A stretch of 64,000 bases of DNA from Novosphingobium barchaimii LL02. Lineage in GTDB: Bacteria > Pseudomonadota > Alphaproteobacteria > Sphingomonadales > Sphingomonadaceae. The position numbers were made by a program, and so were the translations under genes. The DNA is taken from positions 918,668 through 982,667 of the forward strand of contig NZ_KQ130452.1 of the NCBI RefSeq assembly GCF_001046635.1. Reading direction: 5' to 3'. The notes beneath the pieces were generated by a model. It did not search any database. It was not told the origin of the DNA and saw only the letters and a program-made list of their open reading frames with translations. Positions 1 through 9,066 of this stretch are shown piece by piece (the stretch's first letter is position 1; each line of letters starts with the position of its first letter).

Positions 1-27
1 GACAATCGCGGCGACAGCAAATTCCAT
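1..27 (-). CDS. 5' end of a gene running off the left edge (possibly rmuC)
   Basis: An ATG at 25-27 on the minus strand opens a frame reading MEFAVAAIV before the window ends, so only nine codons are visible. The hydrophobic start would suit an N-terminal membrane anchor. In related genomes the DNA recombination protein gene rmuC often lies next to def, and RmuC begins with such an anchor, so this is a reasonable guess but no more. A LexA-type box lies 17 bp upstream of the ATG, which would fit a DNA-repair gene. No clear Shine-Dalgarno sequence is seen. Confidence 0.4.
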
Positions 28-43
28 CGCCCGAGACTAAGCG

Positions 44-58
44 GAACGTTTGGAGAAC
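44..58 (-). promoter_or_regulatory. LexA (SOS) box candidate, GTTC-N7-GTTC
   Basis: On the minus strand the sequence reads GTTC, seven bases, GTTC. This is the direct-repeat operator known for LexA in alphaproteobacteria. It lies in the 81-bp gap between def and the left-edge gene, 17 bp upstream of that gene's ATG, a normal place for a repressor site. The match is exact in all eight fixed bases; binding is inferred. Confidence 0.5.
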
Positions 59-108
59 GCCAGCCCTATGCATCAGATTTTCGCGCCCCGGATCACCGAG
101 GCGTGCAA

Positions 109-678
109 TCACGCCGCGCGGCGGAGCTTTTCCAGCTTCTTGAGCGCCATCTGGCGCTTGAGGCGCGAGAGGTGGTCGATGAACAGCACGCCTTCGAGGT
201 GGTCCATCTCGTGCTGGAGGCAGATGGCCATCAGGCCTTCCATCTCCTCCTCGTGCGCGGTGCCGTCAAGGTCCTGCCAGCGCGCGCGGATGCGCGAGGG
301 GCGCTCAACGTCCGCGAAGATTTCGGGGACCGAAAGGCAGCCTTCCTGATAGGCGATGAAATCGTCCGACGGGTCCAGAATCTCGGGGTTGATGAAGACC
401 CTGGGTTCCTTCTTCGTGGGCTGATGGGTGTGGTGGTGATCGCCGTGCGCGGTGCAGGCCTCAGGCTCGGCATCCTCGTCGTCGGGCTGGAGGTCGATCA
501 CCAGCACGCGCTGCGGAACGCCAACCTGGATCGCTGCCAGGCCGATGCCGGGTGCGTCGTACATCGTCTCGAACATGTCGGCGACGAGAGTGCGCAAATC
601 ATCGTCGAACTTGTCGACGGGGACCGATATCTGCTTGAGGCGCGCATCGGGAACTTCGAGGATTTCAAGAATAGCCAT
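109..678 (-). CDS. def: peptide deformylase
   Basis: Removes the formyl group from the N-terminal methionine of new proteins in the cytoplasm, using a bound metal ion. All three family motifs are present in the 189-aa product: GIGLAAIQ at residues 44-51, EGCLSVP at 112-118 with metal ligand Cys114, and HEMDH at 156-160 with the two His ligands and the catalytic Glu. The ATG at 678 is chosen because the protein then begins MAILEI, as deformylases do; an upstream in-frame start would add 18 unlikely residues. Unusual is an acidic then His-rich insertion at about residues 66-90 (containing HGDHHHTH) between motifs 1 and 2, where most deformylases have a short turn. fmt, the enzyme adding the formyl group, lies nearby on the other strand. 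Confidence 0.96.
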   Translation of the reverse strand: MAILEILEVPDARLKQISVPVDKFDDDLRTLVADMFETMYDAPGIGLAAIQVGVPQRVLVIDLQPDDEDAEPEACTAHGDHHHTHQPTKKEPRVFINPEILDPSDDFIAYQEGCLSVPEIFADVERPSRIRARWQDLDGTAHEEEMEGLMAICLQHEMDHLEGVLFIDHLSRLKRQMALKKLEKLRRAA

Positions 679-755
679 TACGGCCAGATAATCCCGATGA
701 AGCAATTTCGCAAGAATGCGCGCGTCGATCACTCTGATCGAGTGACCAAGCCGTT

Positions 756-1352
756 TCAGCCGACCGGACGACGCGCCCGGATCGCCTGAGCCAGAGTGCC
801 CTCGTCGAGATAATCAAGCTCACCGCCGACCGGCAGGCCGTGGGCCAGCTGGGTGACGCGCACCGGGAAAGCCTCAAGCCGTTCGGCGATGTAGTGGGCC
901 GTCGTCTGCCCCTCCAGCGTGGCGTTCATGGCAAGCACGACTTCGTCAATACCGCCCTCACCGACGCGGCGCAGCAGGCCCTCGATGGCCAGATCCTCGG
1001 GCCGCACCCCGTCCAGCGCCGAGAGCCGGCCGCCCAGCACATGGTAATGCCCGGTGAACAGCCGCGCGCGGTCCAGCGCCCAGAGGTCCGCCACTTCCTC
1101 CACCACGCAGATCGAGCGGGCATCGCGCCTGGTGTCCACGCAGATACCACAGGGGTTGGTCGTATCGATGTTACCGCAGGTCTCACACTCGACAAGAGCT
1201 TCGCGCACTTCTCCCAGCGCATCGAGCAATTGCACAAGCGCGGTCTCTCGCCGCTTTATCAGCCACAACACGGCGCGCCGCGCCGAGCGCGGGCCAAGGC
1301 CGGGTAGACGTGAAAGGGCTGCGGTCAGCGTCTCGATCTCTTGCGATGCCAT
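756..1352 (-). CDS. recR: recombination mediator protein RecR
   Basis: RecR acts with RecF and RecO to load RecA onto gapped DNA. The 198-aa product has the family layout: an N-terminal helix-hairpin-helix (about residues 10-30), a four-Cys zinc finger (Cys56, Cys59, Cys68, Cys71) and a Toprim domain in the middle third. The ATG at 1352 gives the conserved start MASQEIETL and the usual family length; the open frame extends further upstream without homology. It is transcribed divergently from fmt across a 60-bp gap and lies 77 bp upstream of def on the same strand, so recR and def may be cotranscribed. Confidence 0.96.
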   Translation of the reverse strand: MASQEIETLTAALSRLPGLGPRSARRAVLWLIKRRETALVQLLDALGEVREALVECETCGNIDTTNPCGICVDTRRDARSICVVEEVADLWALDRARLFTGHYHVLGGRLSALDGVRPEDLAIEGLLRRVGEGGIDEVVLAMNATLEGQTTAHYIAERLEAFPVRVTQLAHGLPVGGELDYLDEGTLAQAIRARRPVG

Positions 1353-1412
1353 GGATGGGGAGATAGGGCCTGCGCCTGCCCTTAGGAAGCCCGTCGGAGA
1401 GTTCCCCACATC

Positions 1413-2321
1413 ATGCGCATCATCTTCATGGGAACGCCCGATTTCGCCGTCCCTGCGCTTGTCGCGCTGATCGAGGCGGGGCACGAGGTTGTGGCCGCCT
1501 ATTCGCAGCCTCCCCGGCCCGGCGGCCGGCGCGGCAAGGAGCTGACGCCCTCGCCCGTTCACATCGAAGCGCAGGCACGCGGGATCGAGGTGCGTCACCC
1601 GGTTTCGCTGAAAGGCGCCGAGGAACAGGCCGCCTTCGCCGCGCTGAACGCCGATATCGCGGTGGTTGCCGCTTATGGGCTGATTTTACCGCAAGCGGTG
1701 CTGGACGCACCGCGTCTGGGGTGCCTGAACATCCATGCCTCGATCCTGCCGCGCTGGCGCGGGGCGGCGCCGATCCAGCGCGCGATCCTGGCCGGTGACC
1801 CGACGACGGGGATCACCATCATGCAGATGGAGGCCGGGCTAGACACCGGGCCGATGCTGGCGACGCTGCGCACGGTGATCGAGCGCAAGACCGCCGGCGA
1901 ACTGACCGCCGAGCTGGCCGATCGCGGCGCACAGCTCCTGATCGGCACCTTGCGCGATCTTGCCGTGCACCGGGCAGTGCGCCAGCCCGAGGACGGCGTC
2001 ACTTATGCGAAGAAGATCGACAAGGCCGAGGCCCGGCTCGACTTCGCGCAAAGTGCCGAGGCCGCCGAACGACAAGTGCGCGCTTTCATGCCCGCACCGG
2101 GGGCTTTCTTCGAGCTTGAGGACGAGCGCTACAAGGTGCTGGCGGCAGACGTGGCCGAGGGCAGCGGCGAGGCCGGGACGACACTTGACGATTCGCTGAC
2201 CGTGGCCTGCGGTTCCGGTGCCTTGCGGATCACCCGCATTCAGCGCGCGGGCAAGCCGGCGATGGCGAGCGGCGACCTGCTGCGCGGACGACCGGTTCCG
2301 GCGGGTACGCGGCTGGGCTGA
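1413..2321 (+). CDS. fmt: methionyl-tRNA formyltransferase
   Basis: Transfers a formyl group from 10-formyl-tetrahydrofolate to initiator Met-tRNA. The 302-aa length is normal. The N-terminal Rossmann half starts [11 protein letters not shown], and the catalytic region [15 protein letters not shown] lies at residues 108-122 with the conserved Asp144 in GLDTGPM. The C-terminal third is the tRNA-binding barrel. Its functional partner def is 0.7 kb away across recR. It ends 3 bp from the convergent cupin gene, and truA follows on the same strand after that gene. Confidence 0.97.
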   Translation: MRIIFMGTPDFAVPALVALIEAGHEVVAAYSQPPRPGGRRGKELTPSPVHIEAQARGIEVRHPVSLKGAEEQAAFAALNADIAVVAAYGLILPQAVLDAPRLGCLNIHASILPRWRGAAPIQRAILAGDPTTGITIMQMEAGLDTGPMLATLRTVIERKTAGELTAELADRGAQLLIGTLRDLAVHRAVRQPEDGVTYAKKIDKAEARLDFAQSAEAAERQVRAFMPAPGAFFELEDERYKVLAADVAEGSGEAGTTLDDSLTVACGSGALRITRIQRAGKPAMASGDLLRGRPVPAGTRLG

Positions 2322-2324
2322 ACC

Positions 2325-2849
2325 TCAGGCCTTTTCAGGCATCCGGCGCACCGGGGGCTGCTCGTCGGCCCAGCGGGCGTGACCTTCGCGCAGGATGCCT
2401 GCCAGCTTCTCCCACGCTGGGACGGGCTTGTCCCTGACCTTGATGTTGAAGCTGTCGGTGGTGCGAAATTCCAGCACTTCGGCGCCTTCTGGTCCGGCAG
2501 TATAGGCATAGGGCACTTCGCTGCCGACGAACAAGCCGTCTCCGGCCGCCAGTGTTTCCGTGCCCATGCGGATTGAGCCCGCGACAACGTAGTACAGGCA
2601 ATCGCAGTCGTGGCTGTGCAGCGGGAGCGGAAAGCCGCTTTTCACCCACAGGCGCGCCAGGCTCATGCCCTCGCGTCGATAGGGGACGTCTGCATATTCG
2701 CCGCGCACCTGCATCGCGTCCGCCAGCTTCGACTGGGCGGCGATAAGGTTGGGTGTCTCGCCTTCGTAAGTCATGCAGGCGCAGTCGTCGAGCGTGGGGG
2801 CGTCGGCGCCTCGAAAGATCTCGAAGCGGGGCAGCTGCATTTCGGCCAT
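2325..2849 (-). CDS. small cupin-fold protein of unknown function
   Basis: A 174-aa single-domain protein with a cupin-type barrel. The His-x-His pair at residues 78 and 80 (PLHSHDCD) followed by [14 protein letters not shown] is the two-part metal-binding cupin pattern. No signal peptide is seen, so it is probably cytoplasmic. The ATG at 2849 is preceded by a good ribosome binding site (AAGGAG); a longer open frame upstream has no cupin sequence and overlaps the truA leader. The gene is convergent with fmt and divergent from truA. The substrate cannot be told from sequence; possibilities include a small dioxygenase or a ligand-binding protein. Confidence 0.8.
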   Translation of the reverse strand: MAEMQLPRFEIFRGADAPTLDDCACMTYEGETPNLIAAQSKLADAMQVRGEYADVPYRREGMSLARLWVKSGFPLPLHSHDCDCLYYVVAGSIRMGTETLAAGDGLFVGSEVPYAYTAGPEGAEVLEFRTTDSFNIKVRDKPVPAWEKLAGILREGHARWADEQPPVRRMPEKA

Positions 2850-2948
2850 TTTCGGCTCCTTCCCGGTCAGGGACAGATGATGCCACCGCGCTCCGTCGGC
2901 GCCAAGCCCATTGCATGGCCGCGCCAGTCCTGTATCGGCGGGGCGAAT

Positions 2949-3695
2949 ATGACACGCTTTGCGCTGACCCTGGAATTCGACGGTGGACCCTACATGGGGC
3001 TGCAACGCCAGTCTCACGGCCCCTCGGTACAGCAGGCGGTCGAGGATGCGGCCTTTGCTGTGACTGGCGAGAGGGTCATCATGTATGCGGCCGGCCGCAC
3101 TGACGCCGGAGTTCATGCGCTGGGGATGCGGGCGCACATCGAGGTGGAGAAGCCCTTGGCCCCGTTCCGGCTGATGGAAGCGCTCAACGCCCTGCTCCGC
3201 CCCGCCCCGATCGCAGTTCTGGACTGCAAGGTCGTGACCGAAGACTGGCACGCTCGCTTCTCATGTCTGGGGCGCGCCTATATCTACCGCATCGCCAACC
3301 GACGCGCGCCGCTGACGCTGGAGCGGGGCAAGGCGTGGCAAGTGACCAAGCCGCTCGATGCTGACGCCATGCACCGGGCCGCGCAGGCGCTGGTCGGCCT
3401 GCACGATTTCACGACGTTCCGTTCGACACACTGCCAGTCGGCATCGCCGCTCAAAACGCTGGACCGGCTTGCCGTGCGCCGCGAAGGCGAGATGGTGTTG
3501 ATCGAAACCGAAGCGCGCAGCTTCCTGCACCATCAGGTCCGCTCGATGGTGGGCTGCCTTGCGCTCGTCGGCATGGGACGCTGGAGCAAGGAAGACGTGG
3601 TCGCTGCGCTGGCAGCCAGGAAGCGTCAGGCCCTGGGCCTTAATGCGCCGCCAGATGGCCTTTATTTCGTGCGGGCGATCTACCCGGAAACCTGA
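2949..3695 (+). CDS. truA: tRNA pseudouridine synthase A
   Basis: Converts uridines 38-40 of the tRNA anticodon arm to pseudouridine. The 248-aa product begins [12 protein letters not shown] and has the catalytic aspartate Asp52 in the family motif [10 protein letters not shown]. The ATG at 2949 matches the usual TruA start; the longer upstream frame runs through the divergent cupin gene and is not coding. The def-fmt-truA neighbourhood is typical of alphaproteobacteria. It ends 6 bp before the convergent sensor kinase gene. Confidence 0.96.
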   Translation: MTRFALTLEFDGGPYMGLQRQSHGPSVQQAVEDAAFAVTGERVIMYAAGRTDAGVHALGMRAHIEVEKPLAPFRLMEALNALLRPAPIAVLDCKVVTEDWHARFSCLGRAYIYRIANRRAPLTLERGKAWQVTKPLDADAMHRAAQALVGLHDFTTFRSTHCQSASPLKTLDRLAVRREGEMVLIETEARSFLHHQVRSMVGCLALVGMGRWSKEDVVAALAARKRQALGLNAPPDGLYFVRAIYPET

Positions 3696-3701
3696 ACCAA
3701 C

Positions 3702-5555
3702 TCAGGCTTCTTCGATGACGCTGCGATCCGCCTGCAGGGTCCAGCGCACTCCGTCCGGCAAATAGGACAGCACGCCTTCTCCGCCGAGGTCCGATCGAAG
3801 GCCATTGGTCATCAGGCGGGTGCCGAAACCCTGCCGGGTCGGCTCGGACACCAACGGACCGCCCACTTCCTGCCAGACGACTTCGACAATGGGCCGCCCT
3901 TCAGCCTCGCGATATGTCCAGTGCATGTCGACATAACCCTGATCTTTAGACAGCGAACCGTACTTGATCGCGTTCGTGGACAGTTCGTGCAGCGCCATCG
4001 CCAAAGCAAGAGCAGCGCGCGGCTTGAGCGCGATATTCGGGCCCGAAAGATGCACCCGGCCCTTGTGCGCCCCGGCAATATCGACGGCGCCGTCGACGAT
4101 CGATTCCATCGGGGCGGCAGTCCAGCTGGTCTGGGTCAACAGATCGTGCGCGCGCGCCAGCGACGCCAGCCGGTCGCCGATGGCATCGCGCGCCTCCATC
4201 GGCGTGCCGACGCCGCGCAGCGACTGACCGACGATGCCCTGGACTACCGCCAGAGTATTCTTGACCCGGTGCTGAAGCTCGTTGGTGAGCATTGCGCGGT
4301 GCTCGTCCGCCTGCGCGCGCTCGGTTACGTCGCGCACAGTGCCGACAAGCCGGGCGGGCTGGCCGTCATTCTCGATCAGGCGGCCCCGTGCGTGGATGCT
4401 GCGGAACTTGCCGCCCGGTGCGAATACCCGGTATTCGACGTCGAGCCGGTTGTCGGCTCCTGGATCAAGCGCATGGGCGACGGCAGCAGCAACATCGTCG
4501 CGGTCGTCGGGATGAACGACGTCCGTGAAGGATCTGCCGAATTCGAGCGGGTGATCCAGGCCCACGCCGAGAAGTTCACGGGTGCGAGCATCCCATTCAA
4601 GAAGCCGGAGCGCAGGAACGGCGTCCCAGGTGCCCAGTTCCGCCGCCTCCACCGCCAGTTCGAAGCGGCGCTCCGTGGCCTCCAGTTTCTCGCGGCTGAG
4701 GCGCTGTTCAGTGCGATCACGCAGGATTTTCAGGAAGCCGACAGGAATGCCGTCATCGTCCACCAGCGGCATCATCTCGCCATTGGCCCAGAAACGTCCG
4801 CCATCCTTGCGCAAATGCCAGCGCTCGTCAGTGCCATAGCCAGAACGCAGGGCGGCGCCCATTTCTTTGGCGGGCAGGCCCGCCTCGCGGTCCTCGGGTG
4901 TAAAGAATTCATCGCAGAGGCGGCCGCACATCTCTTCCTCGGTCCACTGCAGGATGCGGCGGGCACCCTCGTTCCAGCTAGTGACGCGGCCTGAGAGGTC
5001 CATGGTGATGATGGCGTAATCGATGGCGCTGTGCAGTATCTGGCGGTGACGCGCCTCATCGGCCTTCTGCTGGGCCAGCAGACGGCGGTGTTCCATCTGC
5101 GTCATGACCTGGCGTGCCAGCGCCAGGAGCGCCGAACGCTGGTCGTCACTCAATTGGTGAGGCTTGCTGTCCAATACGCACAGCGTTCCCAAAGGATAAC
5201 CATCGGGCGTTTCCAGCGGCGCGCCGGCGTAAAACCGCAGGGAGGGATCGCTGGTGACCAGCGGATTTTCAGCAAACCGGGGATCGCGCGAGGCATCCTG
5301 GACTTCGAAGACACCGAGTTGTTGGATCGCGTGACCGCAAAAGGCCCACTCGCGCGGTGTTTCGCCGGCGGCAATGCCCAGCTTGGCCTTGAACCATTGC
5401 CGCTTGTCGTCGAGCAGGCTGACGAGGGCCATGGGAACGCCGCAAATTTGGGCTGCGATGCGCGCAATATCATCGAAATCCCCCTCGCTGGGGGTGTCCA
5501 TGATCTTATAGCGTTCCAGCGCCTCCAAGCGATCCGCTTCGGCCCAACGCTTCAT
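3702..5555 (-). CDS. orphan HWE-family sensor histidine kinase (GAF-PAS-PAS)
   Basis: A 617-aa cytoplasmic sensor with no membrane segment. Order of parts: GAF domain (about 23-160), two PAS/PAC domains (about 172-290 and 300-415), then a kinase core. The phospho-acceptor region reads NELQHRVKNTLA near residue 428 and the ATP-binding half has HELSTNAIKYGSLS and WQEVGGP. The HRVKN and W-x-E motifs define HWE kinases, which in alphaproteobacteria often serve light or general stress sensing. No response regulator is adjacent, so the partner is elsewhere. The GAF lacks an obvious phytochrome chromophore Cys. The ATG at 5555 has an AAGAGAAG ribosome binding site. Confidence 0.93.
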   Translation of the reverse strand: MKRWAEADRLEALERYKIMDTPSEGDFDDIARIAAQICGVPMALVSLLDDKRQWFKAKLGIAAGETPREWAFCGHAIQQLGVFEVQDASRDPRFAENPLVTSDPSLRFYAGAPLETPDGYPLGTLCVLDSKPHQLSDDQRSALLALARQVMTQMEHRRLLAQQKADEARHRQILHSAIDYAIITMDLSGRVTSWNEGARRILQWTEEEMCGRLCDEFFTPEDREAGLPAKEMGAALRSGYGTDERWHLRKDGGRFWANGEMMPLVDDDGIPVGFLKILRDRTEQRLSREKLEATERRFELAVEAAELGTWDAVPALRLLEWDARTRELLGVGLDHPLEFGRSFTDVVHPDDRDDVAAAVAHALDPGADNRLDVEYRVFAPGGKFRSIHARGRLIENDGQPARLVGTVRDVTERAQADEHRAMLTNELQHRVKNTLAVVQGIVGQSLRGVGTPMEARDAIGDRLASLARAHDLLTQTSWTAAPMESIVDGAVDIAGAHKGRVHLSGPNIALKPRAALALAMALHELSTNAIKYGSLSKDQGYVDMHWTYREAEGRPIVEVVWQEVGGPLVSEPTRQGFGTRLMTNGLRSDLGGEGVLSYLPDGVRWTLQADRSVIEEA

Positions 5556-5633
5556 ATCCGCTTCTCTTAAACCTCTGGATTGCCTTATACCCGAGGCATA
5601 GGGGACAGTCCGTGCGATGTCACCAACGACTTT

Positions 5634-5671
5634 GGCTTCCCCGCCGCCGCCACACGCGACAGCGGGAAGCC
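5634..5671 (-). terminator. hairpin after cobS
   Basis: An 8-bp perfect stem (GGCTTCCC with GGGAAGCC) plus partly paired GC bases lies 18 bp after the cobS stop and before the kinase gene. It lacks a T-run on either strand, so termination is only a possibility. Confidence 0.35.
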
Positions 5672-5688
5672 ATAAGCTCTAGGGCCGG

Positions 5689-6681
5689 TCAGGCCTTGGC
5701 GACGACGCTTTCCGGCAGGTCCTGCCCGAATACGCGCTGGTAGTATTCGGCCACCAGCATACGCTCGGTCTCGTCGCACTTGTTGAGGAACGAGAGACGG
5801 AAGGCGAAGCCCACGTCGTTGAAGATCGCGGTGTTCTGCGCCCAGGTGATGACGGTACGCGGGCTCATCACGGTGGAGATATCGCCGTTCATGAAGCCCT
5901 GGCGCGAGAAATCCGCCACCTTGACCATCTGCGCGATCACGCCGGAGCTGATCTGCGGCACCTTTTTGGAGACGATCGCCGTCTCGGTGTCGGCCGGCAG
6001 GTAATTGAGCGCGACGACCATGTTCCAGCGGTCCATCTGGCCCTGGTTGATCTGCTGGGTGCCATGATAGAGGCCCGAGGTATCGCCAAGGCCCACCGTG
6101 TTGGCGGTGGCGAAAAGACGGAAATGCTTGTCGGGGCGGATCACGCGGTTCTGGTCGAGCAAGGTCAGCTTGCCCTCGGTCTCCAGGATGCGCTGGATCA
6201 CGAACATCACGTCCGGGCGGCCGGCGTCGTATTCGTCGAATACGAGCGCCACCGGGTGCTGCAGCGCCCAGGGCAGCAGGCCCTCACGGAATTCGGTCAC
6301 CTGCATCCCGCCGCGCAGGACGATCGCATCGCGCCCGATCAGGTCGATACGGCTGATATGCGCATCGAGGTTGATGCGGATGCACGGCCATTTGAGGCGC
6401 GCGGCGACCTGTTCGATGTGAGTCGATTTGCCGGTGCCGTGGTAGCCCTGCACCATGACGCGGCGGTTGTAGGCAAAGCCCGCCAGGATCGCGAGGGTGG
6501 TGTCCGGGTCGAACACATAGGTCTCGTCCAGGTCGGGTACGCGCTCGTCCGCGACCGAGAAGGCCGGAACCTTCATGTCGATGTCGATCCCGAAGGTTTC
6601 GCGCACATCGACTTCGATATCGGGAGCGGCCAGCACGGTGGCGTCGCGGTTCTCGGCGATCAGGTTCTTGGATTCTGTCAT
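5689..6681 (-). CDS. cobS: CobS-type AAA+ ATPase (cobaltochelatase subunit)
   Basis: A MoxR-like AAA+ ATPase of 330 aa, the motor subunit of aerobic cobaltochelatase (CobNST), which inserts cobalt into hydrogenobyrinate diamide. Walker A is GYHGTGKST at residues 79-87 and Walker B is ALVFDE near 145-150; later LFATANT is a sensor-1 type segment. The ATG at 6681 gives MTESKNL. No cobT follows downstream, where it is commonly found; instead the sensor kinase gene comes next. CobS homologues also occur in sphingomonads without a full B12 pathway, so the exact role is uncertain. The usual neighbours, a J-domain gene and bolA, are 6.4 kb away beyond the accessory block. Confidence 0.9.
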   Translation of the reverse strand: MTESKNLIAENRDATVLAAPDIEVDVRETFGIDIDMKVPAFSVADERVPDLDETYVFDPDTTLAILAGFAYNRRVMVQGYHGTGKSTHIEQVAARLKWPCIRINLDAHISRIDLIGRDAIVLRGGMQVTEFREGLLPWALQHPVALVFDEYDAGRPDVMFVIQRILETEGKLTLLDQNRVIRPDKHFRLFATANTVGLGDTSGLYHGTQQINQGQMDRWNMVVALNYLPADTETAIVSKKVPQISSGVIAQMVKVADFSRQGFMNGDISTVMSPRTVITWAQNTAIFNDVGFAFRLSFLNKCDETERMLVAEYYQRVFGQDLPESVVAKA

Positions 6682-6744
6682 TGCGGGGTATCGACTAATG
6701 GACGCAGGCCCGCATCGCAATAAGGTTTGGAAGGTTCAACCGGC

Positions 6745-7461
6745 TTAGCTGGCGCATTTGGGAGGTAGGCTGAACAGGTCGATGAACTTTTGCGCCAGCG
6801 CGGGGTCGCCCTCGATCCGCAGCCCGACCGTTTCCGATGCCCGTTTGCCGTAGAATGCGGCGAGAAACGGGAGCCCGGCCTCGGCAGAGAAACGCAGGTC
6901 CGGCGCGGGATCGCCCTCGGCGGCGGGATGAATTGCCAGTTCACCCGGCCCCAGCAGCGCCGTGAAATGTTTGTCACCCACAGCCAGCGCCGCTGTAAGC
7001 CGCAGATCGCCGATGCGCTGCGCCACGATCATGGTGCGCATCGAGAGCATCAGCGAGACCGGGGTGATCGGCAGCGTAGGGTCATGCAGCGTCGACCTAA
7101 CCGCCCAGCGCCCCAGTTCCTGCATCACCGGTTCAAGCGCCAGGCCCCACTCAGTCAGGCGGTAGACCTGCACCGAGGCGGGTGGCGGCAGGGTTTCGCG
7201 CCGCACGATGCCAGTCTCTTCCAGGCTCTCCAGTCGCTCGGTCAGCGTCTTGGCGCTCAGGCCCGGAAGTTCAGCGCGGATTTCTCCGAAACGGCGTGCG
7301 CCCAACATCATTTCGCGAATGATGGGGATCGCCCAGCGCTCTCCGATAAGCTCCATGGCGAAAGCCGCCCCGCATGCATCGCCATACCAGCGGCCATGCG
7401 CTCGGGCCTTTTCGCCATCTGTCGCGGATTTACCTCGTTTCGTTTCTTTTTGCAACTTCAT
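6745..7461 (-). CDS. HxlR-family transcriptional regulator
   Basis: A 238-aa DNA-binding protein with an HxlR-type winged helix at about residues 25-120. Cys30 in YGDACGAAFAMELIGERW sits where redox- or electrophile-sensing members carry their reactive Cys. The C-terminal half is a separate alpha/beta region resembling SCP2-like domains found on some HxlR proteins. It is transcribed away from the VOC/GST gene block, with 87 bp between starts, and so is the likely regulator. The ATG at 7461 has no good Shine-Dalgarno sequence; an imperfect palindrome touches it directly, suggesting a leaderless mRNA or autoregulation. The inducing signal is unknown. Confidence 0.88.
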   Translation of the reverse strand: MKLQKETKRGKSATDGEKARAHGRWYGDACGAAFAMELIGERWAIPIIREMMLGARRFGEIRAELPGLSAKTLTERLESLEETGIVRRETLPPPASVQVYRLTEWGLALEPVMQELGRWAVRSTLHDPTLPITPVSLMLSMRTMIVAQRIGDLRLTAALAVGDKHFTALLGPGELAIHPAAEGDPAPDLRFSAEAGLPFLAAFYGKRASETVGLRIEGDPALAQKFIDLFSLPPKCAS

Positions 7462-7478
7462 GGTTGCTTTTAGTTACC
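7462..7478. promoter_or_regulatory. imperfect 17-bp palindrome, candidate HxlR operator
   Basis: GGTTGCTTTTAGTTACC pairs at its ends (GGT/ACC) and inner CT/AG. It lies immediately before the HxlR gene start, in the divergent promoter region shared with the VOC gene. HxlR regulators often bind such short AT-centred palindromes near their own gene. Binding is inferred. Confidence 0.35.
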
Positions 7479-7548
7479 ACCAGAGTCACCGTCAGGCAAG
7501 AGGCGATTCGGGACATTCCGGCAAGCGCCCATCGCAAGGAGAGCACCG

Positions 7549-7977
7549 ATGACCCGCATGCTGTTCGTGAACCTGCCCGTCACCGACCTGACCCGCGCCA
7601 AATCGTTCTATTCCGCGCTCGGCTTCGTGAACGAGCCACGCTTTTCCGACGACAGCGGTGCCTGCATGGTCTGGTCCGACGCAATCTTCGTGATGATCCT
7701 CACCCATGACAAGTGGCGCACATTCACCAGCCGCCCCATCCCCGATACCGGCTCCAGCGAAGTCATGCTGTGCCTCTCATGCGAGAACCGAGACGAGGTG
7801 AACGCACTGGCCGACACCGCCGGCAGCAACGCCGGCACCGCCGATATCAATCCTTCGCAGGATTATGGCTTCATGATGAGCCGCAGCTTCGCCGACCCGG
7901 ACGGCCATGTCTGGGAAGTGATGTGGATGGACCCGGCGGCAGTTTCAGGCGAAGCTCCGGCCCAAGAGACGGCCTGA
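7549..7977 (+). CDS. VOC (glyoxalase-fold) family protein
   Basis: A 142-aa single-module vicinal-oxygen-chelate protein: MLFVNLPVTDLTRAKSFYSALGF at the start and the terminal strand SFADPDGHVWEVMWMD are family hallmarks, and the Glu before VMWMD is the usual metal ligand position. A strong ribosome binding site (AAGGAG) precedes the ATG. It is the first of ten co-directional genes and faces the HxlR regulator, so it probably opens the operon. VOC proteins act on glutathione adducts, aromatic diols or antibiotics; the substrate here is unknown. Confidence 0.88.
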   Translation: MTRMLFVNLPVTDLTRAKSFYSALGFVNEPRFSDDSGACMVWSDAIFVMILTHDKWRTFTSRPIPDTGSSEVMLCLSCENRDEVNALADTAGSNAGTADINPSQDYGFMMSRSFADPDGHVWEVMWMDPAAVSGEAPAQETA

Positions 7978-8006
7978 ACCGCACAACAAGACAAGCGAGA
8001 GAGACG

Positions 8007-8690
8007 ATGCCGATCGATCCGAACGCCGCCCTTGAAATCACCGCTTTCGAATGGGTGCCACCCTTCGCGCAGGGGCTGGTCCGGGATTTACGACCGCGCT
8101 GGGCCTGCGAGGAATATGGCCTGCCCTACAAGGTACGCCTCATCAGCGCGGTGGAGCGGCCCACCTGGTATTTCCAGGACCAGCCATGGGGACAGGTTCC
8201 TTTCGTGCGCGACAGCGAGGTGGGAATATTCGAAAGCGGCGCCACCCTGCTGCACATCGCCGAGAAGGCCGGCGCCCTCCCCCCGGTCGGCTCGCAGGAA
8301 CGCGCCAAAGTGCTGAGTTGGCTGCTGGCCGCGTTCAACTCGGTCGAACCGTTCGTGATGGAGTTCGTCAATTGCACCGTCTTCTCCCGCAAGGAGGAAT
8401 GGGCGCAGCTGCGCAAACCCTCGCTGGTCGAGACCCTGACCGGGCGGCTGTCCAGGCTGGAAACCGCGCTCGGGGATGATGAATGGCTGGCAGGCGAATT
8501 CTCGATCGCCGACATCGCCATGGTCACCGTCCTGCGCGCCCTGCCCGACCCAGCGCTGCTGGCCGAATGCTCTACCCTTACCGCCTATGTCGAGCGTGCC
8601 ACCGCCCGCCCCGCGTTCACACGCGCACTTGAGGCGCAGCTACAACCCTTTGCCGAACATGATCCCAAGCAGCAGAAGGAAGGAGTTTGA
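8007..8690 (+). CDS. glutathione S-transferase family protein (first of three)
   Basis: A 227-aa two-domain GST: thioredoxin-like N-terminal half (about 10-85, including WGQVPFVRDSEVGIFESGATLLHIAE, with the conserved cis-Pro and the glutathione-binding E-S pair) and an all-helical C-terminal half with the N-capping motif FSIADIAMVTVL. The start ATG at 8007 follows a GAGAGA-rich leader; an upstream open frame overlaps the VOC gene and is not coding. It lies 29 bp after the VOC gene and 2 bp before the DUF1428 gene, so is probably cotranscribed with both. The electrophile partner is unknown. Confidence 0.9.
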   Translation: MPIDPNAALEITAFEWVPPFAQGLVRDLRPRWACEEYGLPYKVRLISAVERPTWYFQDQPWGQVPFVRDSEVGIFESGATLLHIAEKAGALPPVGSQERAKVLSWLLAAFNSVEPFVMEFVNCTVFSRKEEWAQLRKPSLVETLTGRLSRLETALGDDEWLAGEFSIADIAMVTVLRALPDPALLAECSTLTAYVERATARPAFTRALEAQLQPFAEHDPKQQKEGV

Positions 8691-8692
8691 CC

Positions 8693-9064
8693 ATGACCTA
8701 CGTCGACGGATTCGTGCTCGCCGTTCCCAAGGCGAACAAGGAAAAGTTCATCAAGCACGCGCAGCAGGGCGACTCGGTCTTCATGGACCAGGGCGCGACC
8801 CGCATTGTCGAGTGCTGGCAGGATGACGTGTCGCCCGGCAAGCAGACCGATTTCTTCCGCAGCGTCGATGCGAAGGAGGACGAGGCGGTGGTCTTCAGCT
8901 GGATCGAATGGCCCGACAAGGCCACGCGCGACAAGGCCATGTCGAAGATCGAGGACCTCATGAAGAGCGACCCGCGCATGAACCCCGAAACGAACCCCAT
9001 GCCGTTCGACGGCATGCGCATGATCTACGGCGGCTTCACCCCCGTCGTGACTTTGGGAGATTAG
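8693..9064 (+). CDS. DUF1428 (YbaA-like) family protein
   Basis: A 123-aa protein of the DUF1428 family, recognised by MTYVDGFVLAVP at the start, ECWQDDV, VVFSWIEWPDKATRDKA and the C-terminal FDGMRMIYGGF. The fold is a dimeric alpha/beta barrel, but no reaction is established. The ATG at 8693 is preferred over an overlapping TTG because AAGGAAGGAG lies at proper distance. It is 2 bp after the GST stop and 2 bp before the next VOC gene, so translation is probably coupled. In other bacteria DUF1428 genes also sit beside VOC and HxlR genes. Confidence 0.87.
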   Translation: MTYVDGFVLAVPKANKEKFIKHAQQGDSVFMDQGATRIVECWQDDVSPGKQTDFFRSVDAKEDEAVVFSWIEWPDKATRDKAMSKIEDLMKSDPRMNPETNPMPFDGMRMIYGGFTPVVTLGD

Positions 9065-9066
9065 CT

